Assembly (NCBI RefSeq): GCF_915070105.1
Contig: NZ_CAJZFJ010000003.1
Location: 1-61,042 of the forward strand
Source: an uncultured Porphyromonas sp.
Lineage (GTDB): Bacteria > Bacteroidota > Bacteroidia > Bacteroidales > Porphyromonadaceae
Direction: 5' to 3'
Length of the DNA: 61,042 bases
The position numbers and the translations under genes are program-made. Positions within the stretch are counted from its first letter, which is position 1. The number at the start of each line of letters is the position of its first letter. Of the stretch, positions 17,689 through 27,100 are shown piece after piece. A model generated the notes under the pieces. The model had not been told where the DNA came from. It saw only the letters and a program-made list of their open reading frames with translations, and made no database searches.

Positions 17689-18267
17689 ATGAAGACTAGT
17701 GACACTAATACCCAAGCCTTGGAGCGAGCAATCCAGCTCTTTGAGTCGGGGAAGATCGACCAAATCGAGGTCGGTACCTCCGCAGGGCTGTGTGCCATCC
17801 ACCGAGCACTCTTCCACGGCCTCTGTGACGAGGCGGGTAGGCTACGTGAGGTCAATAGCTATCGAGGTGCCTTCCGCTTCGCAGGGCATCTGTATCTTGA
17901 GGCTATCCTACCTGTCATTGATCGTATGCCCGAGAGTACCTTTAGAGAGATCATCTCTAAGTACGTGGAGATGTATATTGCCCACCCCTTCCTCTTTGGT
18001 AATGGACCTACGAGACGTATCTGGCTTAACCTCATTCTGCGCCAGCGACTCGGACTAATCATCGACTGGCGTATGATCGATCGTGATGAGTACCAGCAGG
18101 CCATAGAGCGCAGTCCGATGAACGACCTCATCCTGCGTACCCTCCTTAGCCCAGCTCTTACCGGCAAGGTGGATGATAGTGAGATCATCTATCGGGGACT
18201 CGAGCAGTCCTTCCGCTACGAGCTCTTAGAGGCGGATAGTAACAAGGAGAGCACTACCAAGAAGTAG
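17689..18267 (+). CDS. Fic-domain protein, class III-like, with degenerate active-site motif
   Basis: Fic enzymes usually transfer AMP from ATP to target proteins; class III members such as Neisseria NmFic act on topoisomerases. At 192 residues this matches the single-domain class III size. FRFAGHLYLEAI and KYVEMYIAHPF align with the family. The active-site motif, normally HPFx[DE]GNGRxxR, reads HPFLFGNGPTRR (residues 99-110). Catalytic H99, the GNG loop and the last Arg (R110) are kept, but the Mg-binding acid is Phe103 and the first Arg is Pro107. Near the C-terminus SFRYE (174-178) matches the inhibitory [ST]xxxE helix; the usual next Gly/Asn is Leu. I infer weak or altered catalysis, or a non-AMPylating role. 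There is no antitoxin gene beside it. It has its own promoter box and a hairpin at 18331-18360. Confidence 0.85.
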   Translation: MKTSDTNTQALERAIQLFESGKIDQIEVGTSAGLCAIHRALFHGLCDEAGRLREVNSYRGAFRFAGHLYLEAILPVIDRMPESTFREIISKYVEMYIAHPFLFGNGPTRRIWLNLILRQRLGLIIDWRMIDRDEYQQAIERSPMNDLILRTLLSPALTGKVDDSEIIYRGLEQSFRYELLEADSNKESTTKK

Positions 18268-18330
18268 TGATATTGTCCTCGAGGGCAACAAAAAGGTATA
18301 GCCCAGCCGTTTATATATGATAGTACTCAT

Positions 18331-18360
18331 AGTAGGGACGTGTCACCATACGTCCCTACT
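18331..18360 (+). terminator. Hairpin after the Fic gene
   Basis: AGTAGGGACGT (18331-18341) pairs with ACGTCCCTACT (18350-18360), a perfect 11-bp stem with an 8-nt loop. It is 63 nt after the Fic stop and 38 nt before the M16 protease start. No clear T-run follows on the plus strand, so it could also be a 5' leader structure. Confidence 0.5.
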
Positions 18361-18398
18361 ACGAGCGCCTCATATACGATAGGTGGATAGAGGACGAC

Positions 18399-21227
18399 AT
18401 GCAAGATAAAGATCAATCGAGATGGCAGGGGCTATGGCTGTGGCTCCTGATCCTCGTCGGTGCATTTAATCTCGGCGAAGGATATACTCATGCCCAAGAG
18501 GCACGAGGTCAGCTACCTAACGGACTAAGCTACATCATTAGGCGCAATGCAGAGCCACGGCAGAAGGCAGAGTGCCGTCTCGTCCTTCGCCTTGGCTCTG
18601 GTGTGCAGGAGCCAGGTGAGGAGGGGGTAGCGCACTTCCTAGAGCACCTAGCTTTCGCAGGGAGCAAGCACTTCCCCGGGCAGGGAATCACCCGCTACAC
18701 CGAGAGCCTCGGGGTACGCTACGGGATCGGGCTCAATGCTCTGACGGGGCACGACCGCACCGTCTATATGATGTCCCTACCGCTCGATGGTAGGGCTGTC
18801 CTAGACTCCGCAATGCTCATCATGCGAGACTGGCTCTCGGGTCTACAGCTGGACAGTCTAGCTATGGATCGGGAGCGGGGGGTCATCCGAGAGGAGATCC
18901 GTGCCTACGAGGCTCCCGACCCCTTCTATAGCCTCAAGATCGGTCGGGGTGCCTACGGACGGAGCCTACCCATCGGTACGCCTGAGGATATTGACCGGGT
19001 GCGGGTGGGCACCATACGACGCTTCTATCAGCGCTGGTACACACCTAGCCTAGCGACAGTGCTCATCGTGGGGGATGTGGATCCTCAGCGCACGGAGGCT
19101 TTGCTGAAGAAGACCTTTGCCGACCTACCCGCACGACCTACCCCGCCGCTGGAGGAGGGGGAGCTGGTCTACGACCCCGAGTACACGCACTCTGCGCTAG
19201 CCGACACCCTCCTCTCGACCGCTACCCTAGACCTTATCTTTCCCCATCGCACCCCACCCTCACGTACAGAGGATGAGCTCCTGCAGACTCTCATCCAGCG
19301 TATGGCACTGCGTGCCTGGGCACACCGCACAGATCTCATACAGGGGGCTAAGCTCACAGATCACTGGTATCTAGGGCGCACTAGCCATCTGGCTCTCACG
19401 CTAGAGGGTGATCTGACGATGAGCCTACTCCGTGACATCCGTCATGCCCTGAGTGCCCTGAGTGCGCTCCAGCGTCCCGGGACAATCAGCCCCCGAGAAC
19501 TCACCGAACTAAAGGAGCGTGCCAAGGCCAGTCTCTTCGCCCTAGGCGACGCTACTCCCTCCTCCAGCTGGTGTGACTACTATGTGGACGAGATCCTGCA
19601 TGGAGACCTCTTCCTCAAGACCGACGATGAGGTCAAGTCGCTCTCCCGACGTATCGATGCGGTACGAGTGGAGGAGCTCCAGCCCTATCTGGCCGAGTAT
19701 CAGCGTATCGTGCAGGGGAATGCCCTCGTAGCTTATAGCCATAATCCCCTGCTCAAGGGGCAGCAGCCCCCGACGACGGCGAGCCTACGCCAAGCCATAC
19801 AGATGGGACTTCAGACCCGCCGTTCGCTCCTTCGCTATACCCCTAAGGAGGAGGAAAAGCCCCAGCAGAATCTTAGCCCTACGCCAGCTGTCCTTACCGC
19901 AGGGCGCACGCCTAGGGCGCACATCTTATCCCGCAGGACGTACGAGGGGATTGGGGTCACAGAGGCTTTCTTGCCCAATGGGATTCGCCTCATCCTTCGC
20001 CCCCTCTCTGATGCCGACTCGCTGGTGCGTATCGCTATCAACCAGCCCCGAGGTCTGCGTGCCATACCAGATAGCTTACAGCTACAGGTACCTTCGCTCG
20101 CTGCCTACATGGAGCTCGGGGGGATCGAGGCTATCCCCAGCCGTGATAGCCTCATGAGCTATCTATATGATCATGGTGTCTCGATGACCCTCACGGAGGC
20201 GATGGACTGGGGGACACTCCTAGGCTCTGCTCCTACCAAGGAGACCTATCCTCTGCTACGACTGATGCGGGAGAAGATGCTTCGCCCCGAGCGTGCCTAT
20301 GCAGACTTCGAGGACATTCGTCAGGGACAGCTGAGTGAGGTCGGTCGCCCCTCACGGCTGGAGCAGATGCTACACCGACAGCCTGACCGCAGGATGCTCC
20401 GCCTCATCGACAGTGTGCTGGGGACGTACGTGCCACAGCGTGAGCCCGAGACCCGCGAGCAGATCCAGGCGCTGAGCCTGGATAGGATGGTCGCCTATCA
20501 CCGAGATCAGTGGTCACGCACCGAGGGGCTGACGGTGGTCGTCGTAGGGCGGTTTGACCTAGAGGAGATGCTCCATGAGATCAGCGATGTCTTCGCAGGG
20601 CTTCCTCGCCGATCCCTTAGTCCCTATCCCGAGGAGTGCCTTCGCACCTCTCGTCCCGAGACCGTCATTACCCTAGAGGCCGACCAAGCCGATCAGACCC
20701 TCCTACACAATATATACTATGGGAGCTATACCCCAGACCTGCGCACCTCCCTCCAGCTGAAGACGCTACGTGAGCTCCTGCGAGGACGTCTGATCGCTCG
20801 TCTACGCTCCGAGGCAGGGATCATCTACTCCCCCTACCTCTATATGGACTATCGTCCCGGGCCTCGTCCCTTTGTCTCCCTGCGCCTAGAGACCCTTGTG
20901 CAGCCGGAGAATGCCCCCTTGGCCTGTCGCCTCATCGAGGAGCTGGTGGAGGAGCTTCGCACAAAGCCTGCTCGGGAGCAAGAGCTAGCCGATATTCGCC
21001 GTACCTTCCTCATCAACAAGCGGGAGGCTCTCACCGAGAGCAACACCAGTGAGTGGCAGACGGTCCTACTCGGGCTCGTGCGCAATGGGGAGCAGCTAGA
21101 GGACTTCCAGCTCTACGAGGAGCTCCTTCGCTCGATTACCCCCGAGGAGCTCTGTAAGACGATCCATGCCGTGCTCAATCCCTCTCGCCACCTGATCTAC
21201 TCCATCGTCCCACAGTCTCGTAACTAG
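18399..21227 (+). CDS. M16 family zinc metallopeptidase (insulinase/PqqL-like), exported
   Basis: M16 peptidases enclose and cleave unfolded peptides in a chamber made of two similar halves. The 942-residue product has an N-terminal hydrophobic export segment (about 10-32, ending THAQEA). The inverted zinc motif HFLEH is at residues 79-83 (GVAHFLEHLAFAGS), with a downstream glutamate in REEIRAYE (about 164-171) as the third ligand. The second M16 half (about 500-942) has no zinc motif, as usual, and includes the R/Y-containing region SEAGIIYSPYLYMDYRPG. The length fits the exported two-half bacterial type. It is probably periplasmic. It follows the Fic gene and no promoter box is obvious. Confidence 0.9.
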   Translation: MQDKDQSRWQGLWLWLLILVGAFNLGEGYTHAQEARGQLPNGLSYIIRRNAEPRQKAECRLVLRLGSGVQEPGEEGVAHFLEHLAFAGSKHFPGQGITRYTESLGVRYGIGLNALTGHDRTVYMMSLPLDGRAVLDSAMLIMRDWLSGLQLDSLAMDRERGVIREEIRAYEAPDPFYSLKIGRGAYGRSLPIGTPEDIDRVRVGTIRRFYQRWYTPSLATVLIVGDVDPQRTEALLKKTFADLPARPTPPLEEGELVYDPEYTHSALADTLLSTATLDLIFPHRTPPSRTEDELLQTLIQRMALRAWAHRTDLIQGAKLTDHWYLGRTSHLALTLEGDLTMSLLRDIRHALSALSALQRPGTISPRELTELKERAKASLFALGDATPSSSWCDYYVDEILHGDLFLKTDDEVKSLSRRIDAVRVEELQPYLAEYQRIVQGNALVAYSHNPLLKGQQPPTTASLRQAIQMGLQTRRSLLRYTPKEEEKPQQNLSPTPAVLTAGRTPRAHILSRRTYEGIGVTEAFLPNGIRLILRPLSDADSLVRIAINQPRGLRAIPDSLQLQVPSLAAYMELGGIEAIPSRDSLMSYLYDHGVSMTLTEAMDWGTLLGSAPTKETYPLLRLMREKMLRPERAYADFEDIRQGQLSEVGRPSRLEQMLHRQPDRRMLRLIDSVLGTYVPQREPETREQIQALSLDRMVAYHRDQWSRTEGLTVVVVGRFDLEEMLHEISDVFAGLPRRSLSPYPEECLRTSRPETVITLEADQADQTLLHNIYYGSYTPDLRTSLQLKTLRELLRGRLIARLRSEAGIIYSPYLYMDYRPGPRPFVSLRLETLVQPENAPLACRLIEELVEELRTKPAREQELADIRRTFLINKREALTESNTSEWQTVLLGLVRNGEQLEDFQLYEELLRSITPEELCKTIHAVLNPSRHLIYSIVPQSRN

Positions 21228-21306
21228 CAGGGGGCTACCTCCCCTCCACCCCTCGAAGAGAAGGATGAGGCAGGGAGAGTAGGGTGCGAAGGCTCTGTGA
21301 ATGGTG

Positions 21307-21314
21307 TATCTTTG
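21307..21314 (+). promoter_or_regulatory. Probable pfkA -7 box
   Basis: TATCTTTG fits TAnnTTTG and lies inside the 5' extension of the pfkA open frame. This supports the ATG at 21363 rather than the earlier one at 21297... which is a GTG/ATG-type start upstream of the box. Confidence 0.6.
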
Positions 21315-21362
21315 TATACAGAGAAAGGAACAATAAGTAGAATTAAGACAGAGAATGTAGAT

Positions 21363-22343
21363 ATGGCTACCATCAAGTGTATCGGGGTGCTAACCTCGGG
21401 GGGCGATGCCCCTGGGATGAATGCTGCCATACGCTCCGTGACCCGCACGGCGATCTACCACGGCATACGTGTCAAGGGGATCTACCGAGGATATAAGGGA
21501 CTGATCACGGGGGAGATCGAGGACTTCGAGACGCAGCATGTGAGCAACATCGTACAGCGAGGGGGGACGATCCTCAAGACGGCTCGTTGCTCCGAGTTTT
21601 GTACCGCCGAGGGTCGGGCAGTGGCCTATGAGACGATGCGTGCTCATGGGATCGATGCCCTCGTCGTCATCGGGGGCGATGGGTCGCTCTCGGGGGCTCG
21701 GGAGTTCGCCGAGGAGTATGATATACCCATAGTAGGTCTACCGGGGACGATCGATAATGATCTCTATGGAACCGACCTCACCATCGGCTACGACACTGCC
21801 CTGAACACCATCGTCTCGGCAGTGGACAAGATCCGTGACACCGCCTCCTCGCACGAGCGTCTCTTCTTCGTCGAGGTCATGGGACGAGAGGCTGGCTTCC
21901 TGGCTCTCAATGGGGCTATTGCTTCGGGGGCAGAGGCTGCTATCATCCCCGAATATGCCTTCGAGAAGGACCAACTAGCCGAGACGATCGAGAACGGCTT
22001 TCGTAAGACGAAGAATAGTAGTATCGTGCTGGTCTCAGAGAGTGAGAGTACGGGAGGTGCAATGAAGGTTGCGGAGCGTGTCGAGAAGGAATACCCACAG
22101 TTCGACGTGCGTGTCGTCATCCTCGGCCACATACAGCGTGGAGGCTCTCCCAGCGCACAAGACCGCATTATAGCCAGCCGTATGGGTGTGGCCGCTATAG
22201 ATGCTCTGCTGGAGGGGCAGCGTAACGTGATGATCGGGATCGTCAATGATGCTCTCGTCTACGTCCCCTTCTCCAAGGCGATAAAGAAGAACAAGCCCAT
22301 CGACGAGGATCTGGTAGATGCCCTCCGTATCCTCTCTATATAG
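21363..22343 (+). CDS. pfkA: ATP-dependent 6-phosphofructokinase
   Basis: PfkA phosphorylates fructose 6-phosphate to fructose 1,6-bisphosphate in glycolysis. From the ATG at 21363 it has 326 residues, close to the E. coli length. The N-terminal GVLTSGGDAPGMNAAIR (8-24) binds nucleotide phosphates. GGDGS is at 104-108 and PGTIDND at 127-133, with D131 as catalytic base. Gly in both GGDG(S) and PG(TIDND) indicates the ATP-using type rather than the pyrophosphate type. VEVMGRE and HIQRGGSPSAQDR substrate motifs are present. An open frame extends upstream to 21297, but the -7 box at 21307-21314 lies within it. mutY begins inside the last codons of this gene. Confidence 0.96.
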   Translation: MATIKCIGVLTSGGDAPGMNAAIRSVTRTAIYHGIRVKGIYRGYKGLITGEIEDFETQHVSNIVQRGGTILKTARCSEFCTAEGRAVAYETMRAHGIDALVVIGGDGSLSGAREFAEEYDIPIVGLPGTIDNDLYGTDLTIGYDTALNTIVSAVDKIRDTASSHERLFFVEVMGREAGFLALNGAIASGAEAAIIPEYAFEKDQLAETIENGFRKTKNSSIVLVSESESTGGAMKVAERVEKEYPQFDVRVVILGHIQRGGSPSAQDRIIASRMGVAAIDALLEGQRNVMIGIVNDALVYVPFSKAIKKNKPIDEDLVDALRILSI

Positions 22344-23406
22344 GTCTATACAGACTGAGCTCGGGGCGTGGTATGATGCCTACCATCGTCCCCTACCTTG
22401 GCGTCAAGCGGTCTCTGCCTATCATATCCTACTCTCCGAGGTCATCCTACAGCAGACTCGGGTGGAGCAGGGGATGGGCTACTACCATCGCTTCATCGAG
22501 GCCTTCCCCAGTGTGGAGGATCTAGCCCAAGCCTCGGAGGATGAGGTACTCCTGCTCTGGCAGGGGCTAGGCTATTACTCCCGAGGACGCAACCTAAGGC
22601 GAGCTGCACAGATCATCGTCTCCGACTATGGGGGTGAGCTCCCTCGTACCCCCGAGGAGCTGAGTCGTCTGCCTGGTGTCGGGCCCTATACCCGTGGAGC
22701 TATCCTTTCCTTCGCCTACGATCTACCTTATCCGACCGTGGATGGGAATGTGTATCGTGTGTTCAGCCGTCTCTTTGCCCTTAGCGATCCGATCGATACT
22801 CCTGCTGGACAGAAGGTCTACTGGGCACTAGCTGAGGCACTCCTTGATCGCCAGCACCCCAGCCGGCACAATCAGGGGCTCATCGAGCTAGGTGCCCTCG
22901 TGTGCCTGCCTCGTCGTCCTCGCTGCGGTGAGTGCCCTGTCGGAGACTACTGCGAGGCTCGCCGCCAAGGCGTGCAGGAGCAGCTACCTATCAAGCAGGG
23001 GCGCACACGTGTACTCCCTCGGTATATGAACTACTTCCTCGTTCGGATCGAGGGTGAGGATGGTACTCGCTGTCTTATCCGCAGACGTCAGGGGCGAGAC
23101 ATCTGGCACGGACTCTATGAATATCCGCTCATCGAGTCGGGGGAGGAGCCACTAAGCGTAGAGGCTCTTAGTGAGACGAAGGACTTCGCTCAGCTGATCG
23201 CCTGCCTTCGCTCTCCTCGCTTTCATCCCGTGCCCCTCGCCACCCATGCCCATAGGCTCTCGCATAGGCAGATCTATGCCTCGCTCTTCCTGATAGAGTG
23301 CGCAGGTCTCACCTCCATCCCCGACTACCAAGTAATCGCCGAGGAGGAGCAGGCGAGCTATGCCTTCCCTGTCCTCATCCAAAGGCTGCTGGATAAGATT
23401 AGATAA
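22318..23406 (+). CDS. mutY: A/G-specific adenine DNA glycosylase MutY
   Basis: MutY removes adenine mispaired with 8-oxoguanine. The 362-residue product has the glycosylase domain with E41 (SEVILQQTRV) and a helix-hairpin-helix LPGVGPYTRGAIL (118-130) ending at the catalytic D142 in PTVDGNVYR. The 4Fe-4S ligands are C196, C203, C206 and C212 (C-x6-C-x2-C-x5-C). The C-terminal part (about 230-362) is a NUDIX-like domain for 8-oxoG recognition (LVRIEGEDGTRCLIRRRQGRDIWHGLYEYP region). Its ATG lies 26 nt inside the end of pfkA, so the two are probably co-transcribed and translationally coupled. Family identity is firm. Confidence 0.96.
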   Translation: MPSVSSLYRSIQTELGAWYDAYHRPLPWRQAVSAYHILLSEVILQQTRVEQGMGYYHRFIEAFPSVEDLAQASEDEVLLLWQGLGYYSRGRNLRRAAQIIVSDYGGELPRTPEELSRLPGVGPYTRGAILSFAYDLPYPTVDGNVYRVFSRLFALSDPIDTPAGQKVYWALAEALLDRQHPSRHNQGLIELGALVCLPRRPRCGECPVGDYCEARRQGVQEQLPIKQGRTRVLPRYMNYFLVRIEGEDGTRCLIRRRQGRDIWHGLYEYPLIESGEEPLSVEALSETKDFAQLIACLRSPRFHPVPLATHAHRLSHRQIYASLFLIECAGLTSIPDYQVIAEEEQASYAFPVLIQRLLDKIR

Positions 23407-23413
23407 AATTCGC

Positions 23414-23421
23414 TATCTTTG
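23414..23421 (+). promoter_or_regulatory. Probable rpmH -7 box
   Basis: TATCTTTG, 66 nt upstream of the rpmH ATG and 7 nt past the mutY stop codon. Confidence 0.65.
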
Positions 23422-23487
23422 TGGCTCAATTTGCTTTGCATCAGCATAGAATAGAATCGTACGAATAAATATAGCTAGACAAGTAAG

Positions 23488-23634
23488 ATGAAAAGAACGT
23501 TCCAACCATCGAACAGAAAGAGAAAGAACAAGCATGGCTTCCGCTCACGTATGGCTACCGCTAATGGTCGTCGTGTACTAGCCGCTCGCCGTGCTAAGGG
23601 TCGTGCCAAGCTAAGCGTCTCTGACGAGTACTAG
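23488..23634 (+). CDS. rpmH: 50S ribosomal protein L34
   Basis: A 48-residue very basic protein starting MKRTFQPSNRKRKNKHGFRS, the universal L34 signature. It continues RMATANGRRVLAARRAKGRA and ends KLSVSDEY. It has its own promoter box and is followed by a strong hairpin terminator (23669-23707). No dnaA or rnpA neighbour is visible here, as is common in Bacteroidota. Confidence 0.98.
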   Translation: MKRTFQPSNRKRKNKHGFRSRMATANGRRVLAARRAKGRAKLSVSDEY

Positions 23635-23668
23635 GCCACTTCTCTCTCTACATATCCTGTATTAAAGA

Positions 23669-23707
23669 CTAAGGGTGTCTGTCGATCAGTTCGACAGACA
23701 CCCTTAG
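23669..23707 (+). terminator. rpmH terminator
   Basis: CTAAGGGTGTCTGTCGA (23669-23685) and TCGACAGACACCCTTAG (23691-23707) form a perfect 17-bp stem with a 5-nt loop, followed by CCTTTATTGT. Confidence 0.85.
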
Positions 23708-24159
23708 CCTTTATTGTGTCCCTTCGAGTGGGAGGAGGGGGATCTCCACTGTTATTAAGGGGCTTGTATGTAAAGTCGTATGAGCATTTATCCTTATCTA
23801 ATTTATTGATTAACATAGGACTAAAGCGAGGTTTAACCCTAAGGGTGGTGTATGGAAAGCCTAATGTCTGATGATTGGGTAGGAGGTAACCTGTTTGTTT
23901 TTAGTATATTGACTTCGTTAATAATTTAATTTTGGTAATATGTTCTTTTTCTAGGGTAAAATACATACATTTGCTAGCAATAGAGGGTGAGACTATTACT
24001 GGGGCTTAAAGAAAGGGCGCTCCCTAGGGTACTTTTATATAAGAAAGGGGGCAAACTAGGGAGGGGAAGAATAGAAGGATCAAGAAAATAAGAAATAACC
24101 AACTAGATAAACATCGGGAATAAACAAGACGAATATCGAACACTAACAACTACAGACTC
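23708..24159 (+). other. Gap with the ragA promoter and long leader
   Basis: An AT-rich gap with no gene. It holds a -7 box TACATTTG at 23966-23973 and then a leader of about 180 nt up to the ragA ATG at 24160. I see no riboswitch or anti-termination structure I can name. Confidence 0.55.
23966..23973 (+). promoter_or_regulatory. Probable -7 box of the ragA/ragB pair
   Basis: TACATTTG (TAnnTTTG) in AT-rich DNA, 186 nt upstream of ragA. No good -33 TTG at 19-21 nt. Confidence 0.5.
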
Positions 24160-27100
24160 ATGAGAAAAAGCGTACTAACCCTACTATTCCTCTTCTTAGC
24201 ATTAGGAGTAGCTTGGGCGCAGAAGAAGCAGATCACAGTGACGGGTACTGTGTTCTCTGCGATGGACAAGGAGCCGCTCATCGGTGCGAGTGTCGTGTGT
24301 ACAGACTACCCTGGAACAGGAGTGGTCACAGATGTCAATGGACACTTCACAATCAAGGTGCCAGAAGGCTCACGAACCCTAACGATTAGCTGTATCGGTC
24401 ATATCACGCAGAAGGTCCCCATCGCGACTACACCTCTGAAGATTACTCTAGCCTCGGAGGATATTGTCACGGATGATGTCGTCATCGTGGCCTACGGTAC
24501 TCAGAAGAGGCAGAGCCTCGTGGGGGCACAGGCCTCCCTCGGTGCCAAGCAGCTGGCCTCCCGTCCAGTAGCCAACGTCTCCTCCGCGCTAGCTGGAGCT
24601 GCCCCAGGGGTACAGGTCACGACCACATCAGGTCAGCCTGGCTCGGGAGCAGCTATCCGTATCCGAGGCTTCGGCTCAATTAATGCCTCCTCCAGCCCTC
24701 TGATCGTCGTCGATGGTGCTGTCTTCCATGGCTCGCTCTCTGAGATTCCAGCCGAAGATATCCAAAACCTCGCTATCCTCAAGGACGCTGCCTCTACAGC
24801 CCTCTACGGCTCGAGCGCAGGGAACGGGGTCATCCTCGTGACGACCAAGCGTGGCGCAATGGGAGCCTCTCAGGGTATCCCCACTTTTACCTTCTCGATG
24901 CACCAGGGTTTCTCCCAGCGTGGTCTGCCCTCTTATGATCGGGTCGGGGTCATGGATCACTACAAGCTCCGCTGGCAGCAGTGGTACAACCACTACAATC
25001 TCAATGCCCGCAAGCCCAATGGTATGTCCGAGGACGACTGGCAGACCTATATCAAGCAGCAGGCTGCCCTCGACGTATATGAGAGCCTCAAGTACAATCC
25101 CTATGCTGGGATTAATACTTGGTACCAGCTCAATAACGCTGGGGAATACGAGCTCTCCAAGACCTATGATGTAAATAAGAAACCTATCCCTGCCATCATG
25201 ATGCCCAATGGGCAGATGAACCCTGAGATCAATGGCCTCCTATGGGGAGACGACCTCGACTGGGAAAAGGCTCTATATAAGAATGGATATCGCCAGGAAT
25301 ATACCCTCAGTGGTGGGATGAATACCGAGCGTATGAAGTCCTTCATCTCGCTGGGCTATTTAGATGAGAATGGCTTCCTAGTGAAGACGAACTTCAAGCG
25401 CTACACGGGACGTGCTAACCTCAGCTACGACGTACGCAGCTACCTGACCCTCGGTGGTAGTGTGAGCTTTGCTCATACCCATGCCCAGTCCCCTGGGACA
25501 CTCGGCTCCTACACCTCTAATATGCCGAACTTCGTGCAGAACATCGCTCCTATCTATCCGATGCACCTGCGCAATGAAAAGGGGCAGTACGTGGATGAGA
25601 AGAATAACGTACTCCAGCCAAAGGATCGTATTTACGACCACTCTAAGGGACGCCCCTACGCTCCTGGCTTCAATGCTATCGAGACCTCCTTCAGAGACCT
25701 CAAGTTGTCTGAGAAGGATGCTATCAACACCCGAGCCTTCGTAGAGATCAAGCCGATCACGGGGCTGAAGTTCCAGACGACGCTCTCCTATGATCTGACG
25801 AACGCAAAGAGCAAGCACCGCCGTAATAACGTCATGGGTGACCAGCCTCAGGGGATGCTCACATACGGTACCTACCGCGAGACCTCACTGACCTTCAACC
25901 AACTCCTCTCCTACCAGAAGACCATCGACAAGCACGAGTTCGAGGGCTTGATCGGGCACGAGAACTATGACTACGTCTACGCTGAGCTCGAGGGGCAGAA
26001 GGATAACCTCAAGCTCGTAGAGACCGACGAACTCTCCGCCTACAATAGGATCGTAGCTCTAAGCTCCAATACCGCTACCTACCGTAAGGAGGGGTACTTC
26101 GGACGTATCAACTACAGCTACGATGGGCGGTACAACCTCTCCGCCTCCTACCGCCGAGATGGCTCCTCTCGCTTTGCTCGTAACCGCCGCTGGGGGAACT
26201 TCTGGTCTGTCGGTGCTGGGTGGAACGTCTCCTCCGAAGCCTTCATGAAGGATGTTAAGTGGGTCAATGAGCTCAAGCTCCGTGCCTCGATCGGGGCTAC
26301 AGGGAATGACGGTCTCTCGGGCTACTACCCCTATCAGACCCTATATAGCCTGTCTAGGAGCAACTACAACGAGCCCGGGCTAGGCATGTCTACCTTCGGG
26401 AATAAAGACCTCGTCTGGGAGTCTCAGATGAACTCAGATATAGCACTGGACTTCGCCCTCTTCAAGCGGGTACGTGGTACGGTCGAGTTCTTCAATAAGG
26501 AGTCTCGTGACCTCCTCTTCGGCTACAAGCTCCCTGCCTCCTCTGGTGTGAGCTCTCAGACGAGGAATATCGGTAAGGTACGTAACTATGGTATCGAGGC
26601 CGACCTCTCGGTCACAGTCCTTAGCCTCAAGGACTTCGAGTGGAGCGTCAGAGCTAACGCTACGTTCCTCAAGAACAAGATCCTTCGCCTACCAGATGCC
26701 AACCGAGATGATGGTATCGAGACGTCCTACTACAAGTACATGGAGGGACGTAGCCGCTACGAATATTACCTCAATGAGTACCTCGGGGTAGACCCTGCCG
26801 ACGGACGTGCAATGTACCGCCTCGACAAGGAAAAGTATCCCAGCGAACCAGGGGTCAATAACAAGGAGTGGGCTACCTACACCAAGGATGGGCTGAAGGC
26901 CAAGAAGCACTTCGCCGGCACATCTATCCCCGACGTCTACGGGGGCTTCTCGACCTCGGTCTCCTATAAGGGGATTACCCTGAGTGCAAGCTTCTCCTAT
27001 CAGCTCGGGGGTAAGACCTATGATGGTGCTTATCAGGATCTGATGGCTCGCGACCTCGCTGGAGGACGTGCCATGCACAAGGACCTCTACAGAGCCTGGA

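Noticed and set aside
17132..17689. Open frame of 185 residues on the minus strand as a gene
   Set aside because: Encodes His/Pro/Thr-rich repeats produced by the GT-rich minisatellite, has no domain, and overlaps the Fic promoter region.
17689..18267. Fic protein as a toxin of a FicT/FicA pair
   Set aside because: No small antitoxin gene precedes it and the inhibitory motif is in its own C-terminus, so it resembles class III.
21297..21362. N-terminal extension of pfkA
   Set aside because: The promoter -7 box lies inside and the extension has no family similarity.
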